From the NCBI RefSeq assembly GCF_949152215.1, contig NZ_OX424407.1:1058530-1122529 (forward strand): 64,000 nt of DNA, read 5' to 3'. Below, one piece after another: positions 55,950 to 63,994 of the stretch (positions within the stretch are counted from its first letter, which is position 1; each line of letters opens with the position of its first letter). The stretch comes from Lancefieldella sp. Marseille-Q7238 (GTDB taxonomy: Bacteria > Actinomycetota > Coriobacteriia > Coriobacteriales > Atopobiaceae). The notes under the pieces were generated by a model. That model had not been told where the DNA came from, made no database searches, and worked only from the letters and a program-made list of their open reading frames with translations. A program made the translations under genes and the position numbers.

Positions 55950-56224
55950 ATACCGTTCGCCGAGGAGTCGTAATTCTCCGTGCAACGACAGGTTCTTCTC
56001 GCCGCATAAAACAGTGCATGTTACCAGCTAAAACATGGCGAGAAGAGTCGACTGACTCAAAAACTTTTGATAAGGAAGCCTGTCACTCATCGATACGTAG
56101 GTGCTTCTTGCTCAGCAATGCTTTACGGTAAGGAGGCTAGAGGTTTTCTTGTTCGGTGGTTTGGCCGGCAGGTTACGCATACGCGCCCTTCTCGGCTGCT
56201 GCCGCAGTTGAAGGAGGCATCATG
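55950..56224 (+). repeat. Leader repeat, copy B (5' leader of the EF-G-like gene)
   Basis: It begins with the 20 bases ataccgttcgccgaggagtc, identical to the 3' part of the ABC permease coding region, although here no permease is encoded. It then aligns with copy A, including CTTCTCGCC...GGCGAGAAG (perfect 9-bp hairpin arms), a second hairpin area ending AGGTGCTTCTT, TTTTCTTGTT, and GAAGGAGG directly before the EF-G-like ATG. Confidence 0.75.
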
Positions 56225-58297
56225 GCCGAAAAGGGTGTTGAGCGCGTTAAGAATGTGGTTTTGGTGGGCCAAGGCGGCGTGGGCAAGACCATGCTTGCGG
56301 AAGCGATGCTGCATCTGACGGGAACGACTACCCGTCTGGGCGGGCACGCAGGCACCAAGCCCACGCTTGATTACGATACCGAAGAATCAGAACGAGGATT
56401 TTCCATTTCCACCACTATTGCGCCTGTGATATGGAACGATACGCGCATCAACGTCTTGGACGCGCCGTGCTATCCGGACTTTATAGGCGACGCCTACGCC
56501 GCTATGAGCGCCGGCGAAACTGCCGTTTTTGTTGTTGACGCTGCAAGCGGTCCCGGTACCATTACTACGCGGCTTTGGTATGCCGCCGAGAACCTGTCTC
56601 TTGCGCGCGCTATTTTTATCAACCGTCTTGACCGCCCGGACGCGGATCACGAGACGGCCATGGGTCTTTTGCGCGAGCGCTTTGGCAACAAGCTTGGATC
56701 CGTAACGATTCCCATGGGTTCCGGCGAGGCGTTCGGAGGCGTTATCGACGTTGTCCATCAAAAAGCCCGTCACCTTGTCGACGGAAAGCCGATGGTGGAG
56801 GACATACCTGAGGAGTATGCTGCCGCGGCAGCTGATGCGCGCGCCGCTCTGACCGAGCTGGTGGTTGAGGCTGACGACGAACTCATGATGCGCTATCTTG
56901 ACGGTGGAGAAATCACTCAGGAAGAGCTTGAGGGGTTGCTCAATAAAGCACTGGTTGACCGTGTGTTTGTACCGGTGTTCGCCGGCTCGTGCGTGCGAGA
57001 AGAAGGTGTCGTTGCCTTCCTAGACGCTGTCGAAGGCTGGTTCCCGCAGATGGCTGATTTCGGGCGTATCCCACTGGTAAACGGCGAGCAGCTTGACATC
57101 TCTCCGGATGACGAGCGTCCGGTTGCCTTTGCCTTCAAGTCGCTGCAGGATCCTCAGAACGGCCGCTTGACCTTCCTTAAGGTACTGGCGGGAACGTTGG
57201 AGCCGGGCGCTGAGCTTACCAATGCGCGTACGCGTAAGACCGAGCGTCTTTCACATCTGTATCGCATGTGTGGCCGTGATACCACCGATGTTGGACGTGC
57301 CGCCGCTGGCGATATCGTGGTAGTCCCTAAACTTGAGGTGCTGACGGGCGACACGCTTTCCGTAACTGGTAAGGTTGAGGCGGCGGCGTTCCGCTTCCCT
57401 AACTCGCTCTATCGTATTGCTATTGAGCCTGATGAGCGCGGGGCGGAAGGAAAACTCTTCTCATTCTTGGAGAAGGCTGCCGCCGCCGACCCCACGCTTC
57501 GCATTGAGCGTGATGAAGATACCGGTCAGACGGTCGTTTCCGCTATCGGAGAGGCGCAGGTTGCCGTGCTGCTTGACCGTCTGGAATCTCGTGCCGGCGT
57601 TGGCGCCCACAAGGTAGCGCTCCGCATTCCGTATCGCGAGACTATTCGCCGCGTGGCAAGCGCGCAGGGACGCCATAAGAAGCAGACCGGCGGCGCGGGT
57701 CAGTATGGCGACTGCTGGCTTCGCGTTGAGCCCAACCCCGACGCGGGCTACGAGTTTGTAGATGAAGTGGTAGGAGGACACATCCCGCGCGGCTTCATTC
57801 CCGCTATCGACAAGGGAGTCCAGGAGATCATGCGCGAAGGCGTGCTGGCGGGGTATCCCATGATTGACATTAAGGTCGCTGTTTACGAGGGCAGCTATCA
57901 TCCTGTTGACTCTAACGAGATGGCGTTTAAGACAGCGGCTCGCATCGGTTTCCAGAAGGCAATCGATCAGGCGGAGCCGGTGCTTCTTGAGCCGATGGCG
58001 CATCTTAAGATCACTGTTCCCGACAGCTACGCTGGCTCTGTGATGGGCGATGTATCCGCGTCTCGCGGCCGCGTTGAAGGCATGAACGCCGGTACGGGCA
58101 CAGCGCTTGGACAGACTACCATTGAAGCGACCGTCCCCTACGCTGAGGTCACCGACTATGCCACGCGCCTGCGTTCTCTCTCGCGTGGCACCGGCGAGTA
58201 TGAGGTAGAGCTCTCGGGATACGAGCAGGTTCCTCATGACATTCAGGCTAAACTTGCAGCCGACTACGCGGAGCGCCGCGCGGCGGGTGAGCGCTAG
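56222..58297 (+). CDS. EF-G-like translational GTPase (EF-G2 type)
   Basis: A 691-aa paralogue of elongation factor G. The GTPase domain has G1 GQGGVGKT, G2-like ERGFSIST, G3 LDAPCYPDF and G4 NRLDR instead of the canonical HIDAGKT, ERGITI, DTPGHVDF and NKMDR. Domains II to V follow, with the domain IV signature (HKKQTGGAGQYGD) and DVSASRGRVEGM. Such divergent EF-Gs are common extra copies in Actinobacteria; the exact role is unclear. ATG 56222 follows GAAGGAGG at the end of leader copy B. A terminator follows. Confidence 0.88.
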   Translation: MAEKGVERVKNVVLVGQGGVGKTMLAEAMLHLTGTTTRLGGHAGTKPTLDYDTEESERGFSISTTIAPVIWNDTRINVLDAPCYPDFIGDAYAAMSAGETAVFVVDAASGPGTITTRLWYAAENLSLARAIFINRLDRPDADHETAMGLLRERFGNKLGSVTIPMGSGEAFGGVIDVVHQKARHLVDGKPMVEDIPEEYAAAAADARAALTELVVEADDELMMRYLDGGEITQEELEGLLNKALVDRVFVPVFAGSCVREEGVVAFLDAVEGWFPQMADFGRIPLVNGEQLDISPDDERPVAFAFKSLQDPQNGRLTFLKVLAGTLEPGAELTNARTRKTERLSHLYRMCGRDTTDVGRAAAGDIVVVPKLEVLTGDTLSVTGKVEAAAFRFPNSLYRIAIEPDERGAEGKLFSFLEKAAAADPTLRIERDEDTGQTVVSAIGEAQVAVLLDRLESRAGVGAHKVALRIPYRETIRRVASAQGRHKKQTGGAGQYGDCWLRVEPNPDAGYEFVDEVVGGHIPRGFIPAIDKGVQEIMREGVLAGYPMIDIKVAVYEGSYHPVDSNEMAFKTAARIGFQKAIDQAEPVLLEPMAHLKITVPDSYAGSVMGDVSASRGRVEGMNAGTGTALGQTTIEATVPYAEVTDYATRLRSLSRGTGEYEVELSGYEQVPHDIQAKLAADYAERRAAGER

Positions 58298-58324
58298 AAT
58301 CTCGCAGATTTGATGGACGACTCG

Positions 58325-58356
58325 ATGGAGCATTCGGCAACGGATGCTCCATTCTT
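58325..58356 (+). terminator. Terminator after the EF-G-like gene
   Basis: A 12-bp stem with one wobble (58325-58336 with 58341-58352), GCAA loop, then TCTT. Confidence 0.75.
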
Positions 58357-58481
58357 ATGAAAACATCACCTTTCCGTAAGCAAGTTCGATGGCACATTCG
58401 CCTGCCGCGCTGCATGATGGTTATGATCGACACGCCAGTCTGGCGAGAAGTTCGTGATGGTAGAGAAAAGAGCGTGATGTC

Positions 58482-59858
58482 ATGAGCCTGCTTTCAAAAA
58501 TCGCGATTGGTAATGTTCGGCGCAATCTGAAGGATTTTGGCGTGTATTTTGCCGCCTTGGCAGCGGGAGCTTGCCTGATATATTCCTATACGGCGTCCGG
58601 AGATTATCTCTTTATGCTGGTTGAGGATGAGTTGGTCCGGAAGATTTTTGTGACGGCAGCGCGCTACATCATGGCCTTTGGTATTTTGCCGTTGTTGGTG
58701 TTTGTAAACGTCGCTTCGTATGCCAATAAGTTTCTGATTCGTCGCCGGCTGCCGGAGTTTGCCCTCTATGAACTTGCGGGACTCGAGAAACGCAATGTCA
58801 ACACGGTACTGCGCCTTGAAACCACGCTTGTCGCGGGCAGTGCCTTGGTGACCGGCCTTATAGCGGGAGTGCTTATCTCGCCTTTCGTTGAGCTTATTGT
58901 CGCTTGGGCATACCGTTTGCCCGCCCGTTTTATCATGGTTTTCTCGCCATTTGGCATAACGCTCACAGCTATCGTGTTCGTGCTGACGATTGTGATACTG
59001 TCTCGCGGAAGCCGCCGCGTTTTGCGCAAATCGACGCTGCTTCGCATGATGGTTGCGAAAAAGGAAAACGACGCGTCAAAACCAATTTTAGGCGGACGAG
59101 CGGTTGTAGAGTTGATTTTTGGCGTAGCTTTGGTCGCTGCGGTATACATAATCTGCTTAAACGCGCCTACTACTTTTCTGGTGTGGATGTTCCCGCTGGG
59201 CGCTTGCGCTATTTTTGGCTCGTTTTTCATATTCCGCTCAACGTTGGCGCTGCTGCCGCGCTTCATCAAGAAAGTTCCCGGCCTGTGGTACCGAGGGCTG
59301 ACGGCGTTTACCGTGCGTCAAACCGAAGGGGTAGCGCGCAACGCTGCAAAAGCGATGACCTGCTCGGCAGCGCTTTCTTCGGTTGGCATGTGCATGTTTG
59401 TATTTGCTGTCGTCTTGCATGACAAAATTGGGGCGCTAGCGCTTGAAAGGGAAACGCAGTTTGAAGAGGCTTCAGGTTTGATTGGCGCGCTTATTTTTAC
59501 CTGCGCGTTTTATGCGGTGGTGCTGCTGGTGTTCGCGTCGGTCATCCTTGCGATACAGCAGCTGTCGCTTGCCTCCGATAATCGCGAGCGTTACCGCAAG
59601 CTTGTTGAACTAGGCGCTTCGAATAGGATGCTCTCAGAGAGCCTGCTTGCAGGTGTGCTGTTTAACTTTGCTCTTCCGGGTATCTTTACCGCTGTTCATG
59701 CCATTTTTGGCTTAAACGTCATTCGTTTCATGAGTATTGGTTTGCTTCAAGCTGATATTGAGCCTGCTATTTGGCCTGTCGCTGCGCTGACGCTTGCCGG
59801 ATTTGTGGTCTACTTTCTTATCACCTATGCGGGAGCCAGAAGGAATGCGCTGGCCTAG
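58482..59858 (+). CDS. FtsX-like (BceB-type) permease, orphan
   Basis: A 458-aa membrane protein with about eight to ten helices. The N-terminus (ALRNV-like IAIGNVRRNLKDFGVYF) and the FALYELAGLEKRNV segment resemble BceB/FtsX permeases of peptide-antibiotic ABC exporters. It is shorter than typical BceB (~650 aa), with the large external domain apparently missing, and no ATPase gene is adjacent. It may be a degenerate or a partner-sharing permease. Confidence 0.75.
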   Translation: MSLLSKIAIGNVRRNLKDFGVYFAALAAGACLIYSYTASGDYLFMLVEDELVRKIFVTAARYIMAFGILPLLVFVNVASYANKFLIRRRLPEFALYELAGLEKRNVNTVLRLETTLVAGSALVTGLIAGVLISPFVELIVAWAYRLPARFIMVFSPFGITLTAIVFVLTIVILSRGSRRVLRKSTLLRMMVAKKENDASKPILGGRAVVELIFGVALVAAVYIICLNAPTTFLVWMFPLGACAIFGSFFIFRSTLALLPRFIKKVPGLWYRGLTAFTVRQTEGVARNAAKAMTCSAALSSVGMCMFVFAVVLHDKIGALALERETQFEEASGLIGALIFTCAFYAVVLLVFASVILAIQQLSLASDNRERYRKLVELGASNRMLSESLLAGVLFNFALPGIFTAVHAIFGLNVIRFMSIGLLQADIEPAIWPVAALTLAGFVVYFLITYAGARRNALA

Positions 59859-60046
59859 AGGTTATTTGGAAACGTGCAGCCCCCTGGAGAGTGAAAACGG
59901 TTTGCCTAAGGGCTGGATGAAAACACCCCCGGGGGACTGGACGGAGGCAACCCAGACGCAGTTTGACTTAAGAGCTCATGCGATTGGTGATATGGTATGC
60001 CTATACGGCACCGCAGCCGAACAGACCACGGAGAACGGATGCGCTC

Positions 60047-60424
60047 ATGTCAGGCATATTGGGCTTTGGACAACGCAAAGACAGAGATAAAGGTCCTCAT
60101 GGCGACGCAGACAAGCAGCTGGGCAACCAGGGGCTCAAACCGGGAACACGCAGGCTCGCGCTGCGCTTTTGCGGAGAAGTCCAGGGCGTCGGTTTTCGCT
60201 GGACGGCGCAGATAGTAGCGGATCGCGTGGGCTGCACCGGTTGGGTGAGAAACGAGTTTGACGGCAGCGTATCTATGGAACTACAAGGGACGGACGAGCA
60301 GATAGGCCTTTGGTTTAAGGGATTTGCGAAAACCTACGCGCACCGTCCGCTTGCATATCGCATTGACGAGAAGCGCGAACTTGCTCCCATAGCTGATGAA
60401 CGCCATTTTGAAGTGCGGTTTTGA
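60047..60424 (+). CDS. acyP: Acylphosphatase
   Basis: A 125-aa protein; residues ~40-125 are an acylphosphatase domain with GEVQGVGFRWTAQ (catalytic Arg) and GWVRNEFDGSV (catalytic Asn). It hydrolyses acyl phosphates such as acetyl or carbamoyl phosphate in known members. A hydrophilic N-terminal extension of about 40 residues is unusual. The start at ATG 60047 has a distant GGAG. The 190 bp upstream hold no other supportable gene. Confidence 0.85.
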   Translation: MSGILGFGQRKDRDKGPHGDADKQLGNQGLKPGTRRLALRFCGEVQGVGFRWTAQIVADRVGCTGWVRNEFDGSVSMELQGTDEQIGLWFKGFAKTYAHRPLAYRIDEKRELAPIADERHFEVRF

Positions 60425-60516
60425 TATTGCTGCAGATACTGCTGAAAGACTTCCGTATAGCGCGTCCATGTGCGGGGTACTAACCTTTAGCATCCCAGCA
60501 TATAGAAAGGTTTCGC

Positions 60517-62277
60517 ATGTATCTCGAGAAGATCGACGGTCCTGAAGATGTTAAAGCACTTGACGCGGCAGGTCGACAAGGCCTTGTCGATGAGATTCGC
60601 TCGGCGCTGTTGACCAGAGCCTCAAAGCATGGTGGTCACTTTGGCCCCAACTTTGGCATGGTGGAAGCTACCGTTGCGCTCCACACCGTATTTGATTCTC
60701 CGCGTGATCACATTGTCTATGACGTTTCTCATCAAACGTATCCGCATAAGATGCTGACCGGGCGCAAGGAAGCCTTTGTCGACCAGGCGCACTACGATGA
60801 CGTGTCTCCCTATACCGATCCTGCGGAAACACCGCACGACCTCTTTAAGATTGGACACACGTCTACATCTATCAGCCTGGCGCTCGGTCTTGCGAAAGCT
60901 CGCGATTTGCGCGGTGGTCACGAAAACATCATCGCTGTAATCGGAGATGGCTCGATGTCTGGCGGAGAAGCGCTTGAAGGTCTGAATGTGGCGGGCGAAC
61001 TTGATTCAAACTTCATAATCGTTTTCAACGACAACCAGCGCTCCATTGCCGAAAATCACGGTGGTATGTACGATCAGTTCAGGGAGCTGCGCGAATCCAA
61101 TGGCGCTGCGCCCAACAACCTCTTCAAGTCTATGGGGCTCGATTACCTCTATGTCAATGAAGGCAACAACACCGAGGCTCTTATCGCCGCATTTAAGCAG
61201 GTCAAAGACAGCAACCACCCGGTAGTGGTGCATATCAACACGCTCAAGGGCAAGGGATATGAGCCTGCGCTCAAAGACGAGGAAGCGTGGCATTGGCATG
61301 GTCCGTTTGATATTGCTACAGGTCAGAGCCTGAGCAGTGGTTCCGCTTCTGAGTCGTATGCCAATCTTGCCGGCGAGTACCTGCTTGAGCGCGCTGAGAC
61401 GGACGAGAACCTTTTGGTTATCGCTTCGGCGGTTCCGGGCGCATTGGGCATGTCGCCTGAACGGCGCAAGCGCCTGGGCCGACACTATCTTGACGTGGGC
61501 ATTGCGGAAGAAACGGCTGTGGCAATCGCTTCGGGAGCCGCTCATGCCGGGGCTCATGCGGTATGGGGTTCCTCAACCACCTTTCAACAGCGCGTATATG
61601 ATCAGCTGAGTCAAGATCTTGCGGTCAACAGCAATCCTGCGGTAATCGTAGGCAATTCCGGCTCGGTGTGGGGCATGAGTGATGTGACGCACGCGTCACT
61701 TTGTACGATTCCGATGATTGCCCATATTCCAAACATTACCTATCTTGCGCCAACAAATGCAGAAGAGTATCTTTCTATGCTTAATTGGGGTCTTAACCAG
61801 GAGAAACGTCCGGTCTTTATCCAGGTTCCGGGAGGCCCTGTCCACCACGCTACAGGTCCCGTTCGTAAGTCTTACGACGACGTGCGCTCTGAGGTAGCGC
61901 GCCGCGGTTCCAAGGTAGCGATTTTCGCCTTGGGCAGTTTCTTTGGCATGGGCGAGAAGGTCGCGGACATGCTCCGCGGGTCTCTCGGCTTTGAAGTAAC
62001 TCTCGTGAATCCTCTTTTTGCATCCGGTCTTGACACAGAACTGCTCGACAACCTGGCCGTCAATCACGACATCTTTGTAACGCTCGAAGACGGTCAGCTG
62101 GAAGGCGGTTGGGGCCAGACTCTTTCCTCCTACTTCGGCGGCTCCGATAAACGCGTGCTTAACTACGGCATCAAGAAGGGTTTCTACGATCGCTTCAAAG
62201 CGGATGAGCTGCTGCGGGAAAATCGCCTTGAGCCGGAGCTTATTGTCGCTGACGTTCGCGCCGCTTTACAGCGCTAG
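60517..62277 (+). CDS. 1-deoxy-D-xylulose-5-phosphate synthase-like enzyme
   Basis: A 586-aa thiamine-diphosphate enzyme of the DXS/transketolase family. DXS features include HGGHFGPNFGMVEATVALH, DVSHQTYPHKMLTGR, the TPP motif GDGSMSGGEALEGLN, the catalytic Glu in DVGIAEETA, and TFQQRVYDQ. It differs from standard DXS: the usual DRAG-VG segment is replaced by GNSGSVWGMSD, removing an Arg that in E. coli contributes to substrate phosphate binding, and the chain is some 30 residues short. It may be a DXS variant or have a different substrate. AAGG precedes ATG. Confidence 0.8.
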   Translation: MYLEKIDGPEDVKALDAAGRQGLVDEIRSALLTRASKHGGHFGPNFGMVEATVALHTVFDSPRDHIVYDVSHQTYPHKMLTGRKEAFVDQAHYDDVSPYTDPAETPHDLFKIGHTSTSISLALGLAKARDLRGGHENIIAVIGDGSMSGGEALEGLNVAGELDSNFIIVFNDNQRSIAENHGGMYDQFRELRESNGAAPNNLFKSMGLDYLYVNEGNNTEALIAAFKQVKDSNHPVVVHINTLKGKGYEPALKDEEAWHWHGPFDIATGQSLSSGSASESYANLAGEYLLERAETDENLLVIASAVPGALGMSPERRKRLGRHYLDVGIAEETAVAIASGAAHAGAHAVWGSSTTFQQRVYDQLSQDLAVNSNPAVIVGNSGSVWGMSDVTHASLCTIPMIAHIPNITYLAPTNAEEYLSMLNWGLNQEKRPVFIQVPGGPVHHATGPVRKSYDDVRSEVARRGSKVAIFALGSFFGMGEKVADMLRGSLGFEVTLVNPLFASGLDTELLDNLAVNHDIFVTLEDGQLEGGWGQTLSSYFGGSDKRVLNYGIKKGFYDRFKADELLRENRLEPELIVADVRAALQR

Positions 62278-62298
62278 TGCGTGAAGCCTTGGAAAGGG

Positions 62299-62356
62299 CG
62301 TGGGTTACTCGAGAAGGATGTTGGCTATGCCGGAAGGACGTGGGTTACTCGAGAAG
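62299..62356 (+). repeat. Short direct repeats, period 40 bp
   Basis: CGTGGGTTACTCGAGAAG occurs at 62299-62316 and 62339-62356, each preceded by a GGAA(A)GG-type run. A third, degenerate unit (GCGGGTCACTC) follows at about 62358-62370. Starts 20 bases after the DXS-like gene. Confidence 0.75.
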
Positions 62357-62381
62357 AGCGCGGGTCACTCCAAAAAAGTGT

Positions 62382-62477
62382 ATGAGTTGTGATGAAGTTA
62401 CTGCACAACTCCTAGAGTTTTTAGGAGTATTTATCACAACTGTCACCCTTATTAGGAGATTTCATATCACAACTCAT
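62382..62477. repeat. Long-range inverted repeat with inner repeated units
   Basis: ATGAGTTGTGAT (62382-62393) and ATCACAACTCAT (62466-62477) are perfect 12-bp arms. Between them CTCCTA and TAGGAG form an inner hairpin, and a unit of about 34 bp (TTAGGAG-ATTT-ATCACAACT) occurs twice. No gene. It could be a structured transcript or an eroded mobile fragment. Confidence 0.6.
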
Positions 62478-62527
62478 GCCCTTTTTTGGAATCGCCTCCA
62501 GATAGTCTCGAAATCGCTCCCTCGTAA

Positions 62528-62556
62528 TTGTCTGTCAAATGCTATGCTCATACTAG
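62528..62556 (+). promoter_or_regulatory. Candidate promoter of the flavodiiron gene
   Basis: TTGTCT (62528-62533), 17 bases, then TACTAG (62551-62556). TGCTATGCT inside the spacer is an alternative extended -10. The tandem repeats that follow would then lie in the 5' leader. Confidence 0.3.
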
Positions 62557-62610
62557 TAAAAGCGCTTTGGTCAGCTTTGCCCAGCTTGGATCAGTCTGGA
62601 TTAGCTTCAA

Positions 62611-62668
62611 CCAGCCCGGCCCAGCCGCAACCAGCTTGACCAGCCCGGCCCAGCCGCAACCAGCTTGA
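62611..62668 (+). repeat. Perfect tandem duplication of a 29-bp unit rich in CCAGC
   Basis: Two identical 29-bp units (62611-62639 and 62640-62668), starting CCAGCCCGGCCCAGCC and ending ACCAGCTTGA. Degenerate CCAGC/CAGCTT units extend upstream to about 62568. It lies directly before the flavodiiron gene, probably in its untranslated leader. Confidence 0.9.
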
Positions 62669-62702
62669 CCAGGACCAATCACCTAAAACCACGGAGGATC
62701 GT

Positions 62703-63893
62703 ATGTTGAGCGCAGTGCAGATAAAACCAGGCGTCTATGCCGTTGGCGCTATTGACTGGAACGCACGAGAGTTCCACGGCTATACCACCGAGCAAGGCAT
62801 CACATATAACGCGTATCTTATCCTAGACGAGAAGATCACGCTCATCGACACTGTCAAGTACACCATGACAGACGAGCTCATGCAGCGCATCCAAAGCATC
62901 ATTGACCCGTCAAAGATTGACGTTGTGGTATGCAACCATATCGAAATGGACCATTCAAGTTCACTGCCGGCCGTTCTTAAAGCCGCGCCGAACGCCGCTG
63001 TCTATGCCTCCGCGCCGCAGGGTGTCAAGGAGCTCAAGGCCTTTTACGGTAAAGATCTTGAGGTCAACGGCGTAAAGACAGGGGATACTCTGAGCATTGG
63101 CAAACGTACCCTCCATTTTGTGCAGACGCCAATGGTGCACTGGCCCGACAACATGGTCACCTATTCCAATGCCGACAAGATTCTTTTCTCAAACGATGCG
63201 TTTGGCCAGCACTTCGCTTCGTCCACACGCTTTGATGACGAGAGCGACTACTGCGAGGTTATGAAGCAGGCGCGCAAATACTACGCCAATATCGTGCTGC
63301 CGTATAGCCGCCAGGCGGACGCTGCGGTGGGTGCGGTAAAGAAGCTGGGGCTGGAAAATATCGACATCATCGCGCCGGCTCATGGCGTTGCCTGGCGCTC
63401 TCATATCAAAGACATCATCGACTGCTATGAGGAGTGGACCTCAGGCAAGCTCAAAGAAAAAGCGCTGGTCGTGTACGACTCTATGTGGGGATCTACCGAT
63501 AAGATGGCGCGTGCTTTGGTAGACGGTTTTCTCGCGCACGGTATTCCTGTACAGCTTTGCGACCTTAAAGAAACGCACATCTCCAACGTCATGTATCACT
63601 TCCTTGACGCCAAGTATGTGTGTGTTGGTTCGCCTACGTTGAACTCCAAGTTTTTGCCTACGGTGAGCGGCTTTTTGACCTACATGACGGGTCTCTCGCC
63701 TCAAAACGACCACCGCGTCGGCTTTGCCTTCGGATCCTACGGCTGGGCTCCCCTTGGCCCTAAGATGGTCGAGGAAGAGCTGGAAAAAGCCGGGTTTATG
63801 ATGCCTCATGGCAAGGCGTATACCATCGGTTGGCTGCCTTCTGAAGAGGATCTTGCGGACGTTCGTGCGCAGGTCGAGAAACTCGTAGACTAG
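62703..63893 (+). CDS. Flavodiiron protein (A-type)
   Basis: A 396-aa cytosolic oxygen and/or nitric oxide reductase. The N-terminal metallo-beta-lactamase-like domain has the diiron ligands HIEMDHSS, PMVHWPDN, SNDAFGQH and PAHGVAW. The C-terminal flavodoxin domain (about 253-396) has YDSMWGSTDKMA for FMN. It lacks a rubredoxin domain. GGAGG precedes ATG. It fits the anaerobic metabolism suggested by PFOR, whose ferredoxin could be an indirect electron source. Confidence 0.94.
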   Translation: MLSAVQIKPGVYAVGAIDWNAREFHGYTTEQGITYNAYLILDEKITLIDTVKYTMTDELMQRIQSIIDPSKIDVVVCNHIEMDHSSSLPAVLKAAPNAAVYASAPQGVKELKAFYGKDLEVNGVKTGDTLSIGKRTLHFVQTPMVHWPDNMVTYSNADKILFSNDAFGQHFASSTRFDDESDYCEVMKQARKYYANIVLPYSRQADAAVGAVKKLGLENIDIIAPAHGVAWRSHIKDIIDCYEEWTSGKLKEKALVVYDSMWGSTDKMARALVDGFLAHGIPVQLCDLKETHISNVMYHFLDAKYVCVGSPTLNSKFLPTVSGFLTYMTGLSPQNDHRVGFAFGSYGWAPLGPKMVEEELEKAGFMMPHGKAYTIGWLPSEEDLADVRAQVEKLVD

Positions 63894-63906
63894 GCATGCG
63901 CTAGCC

Positions 63907-63994
63907 GACTGTGCACTTAGCTACCGTGCGTTTAGCGACCGTGCCTTTAGTTGGTTACGCTTTTATAAAGAATGTGTACGCAGAATGTACACGC
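63907..63994 (+). repeat. Short degenerate tandem repeats after the flavodiiron gene
   Basis: Three 15-bp units related to GACCGTGCGTTTAGC (63907-63921, 63922-63936, 63937-63951), then two 13-bp units, AGAATGTGTACGC and AGAATGTACACGC (63969-63994). No gene is seen to the window end. Confidence 0.65.

Noticed and set aside
58433-58470. Possible third copy of the arc/EF-G leader (TGGCGAGAAG upstream of the FtsX-like gene)
   Set aside because: Only about ten bases match; the conserved flanking blocks are missing.
62278-62702. CRISPR array
   Set aside because: Repeats are adjacent tandem or 40-bp-period units without unique spacers of regular size, and no cas genes are present.
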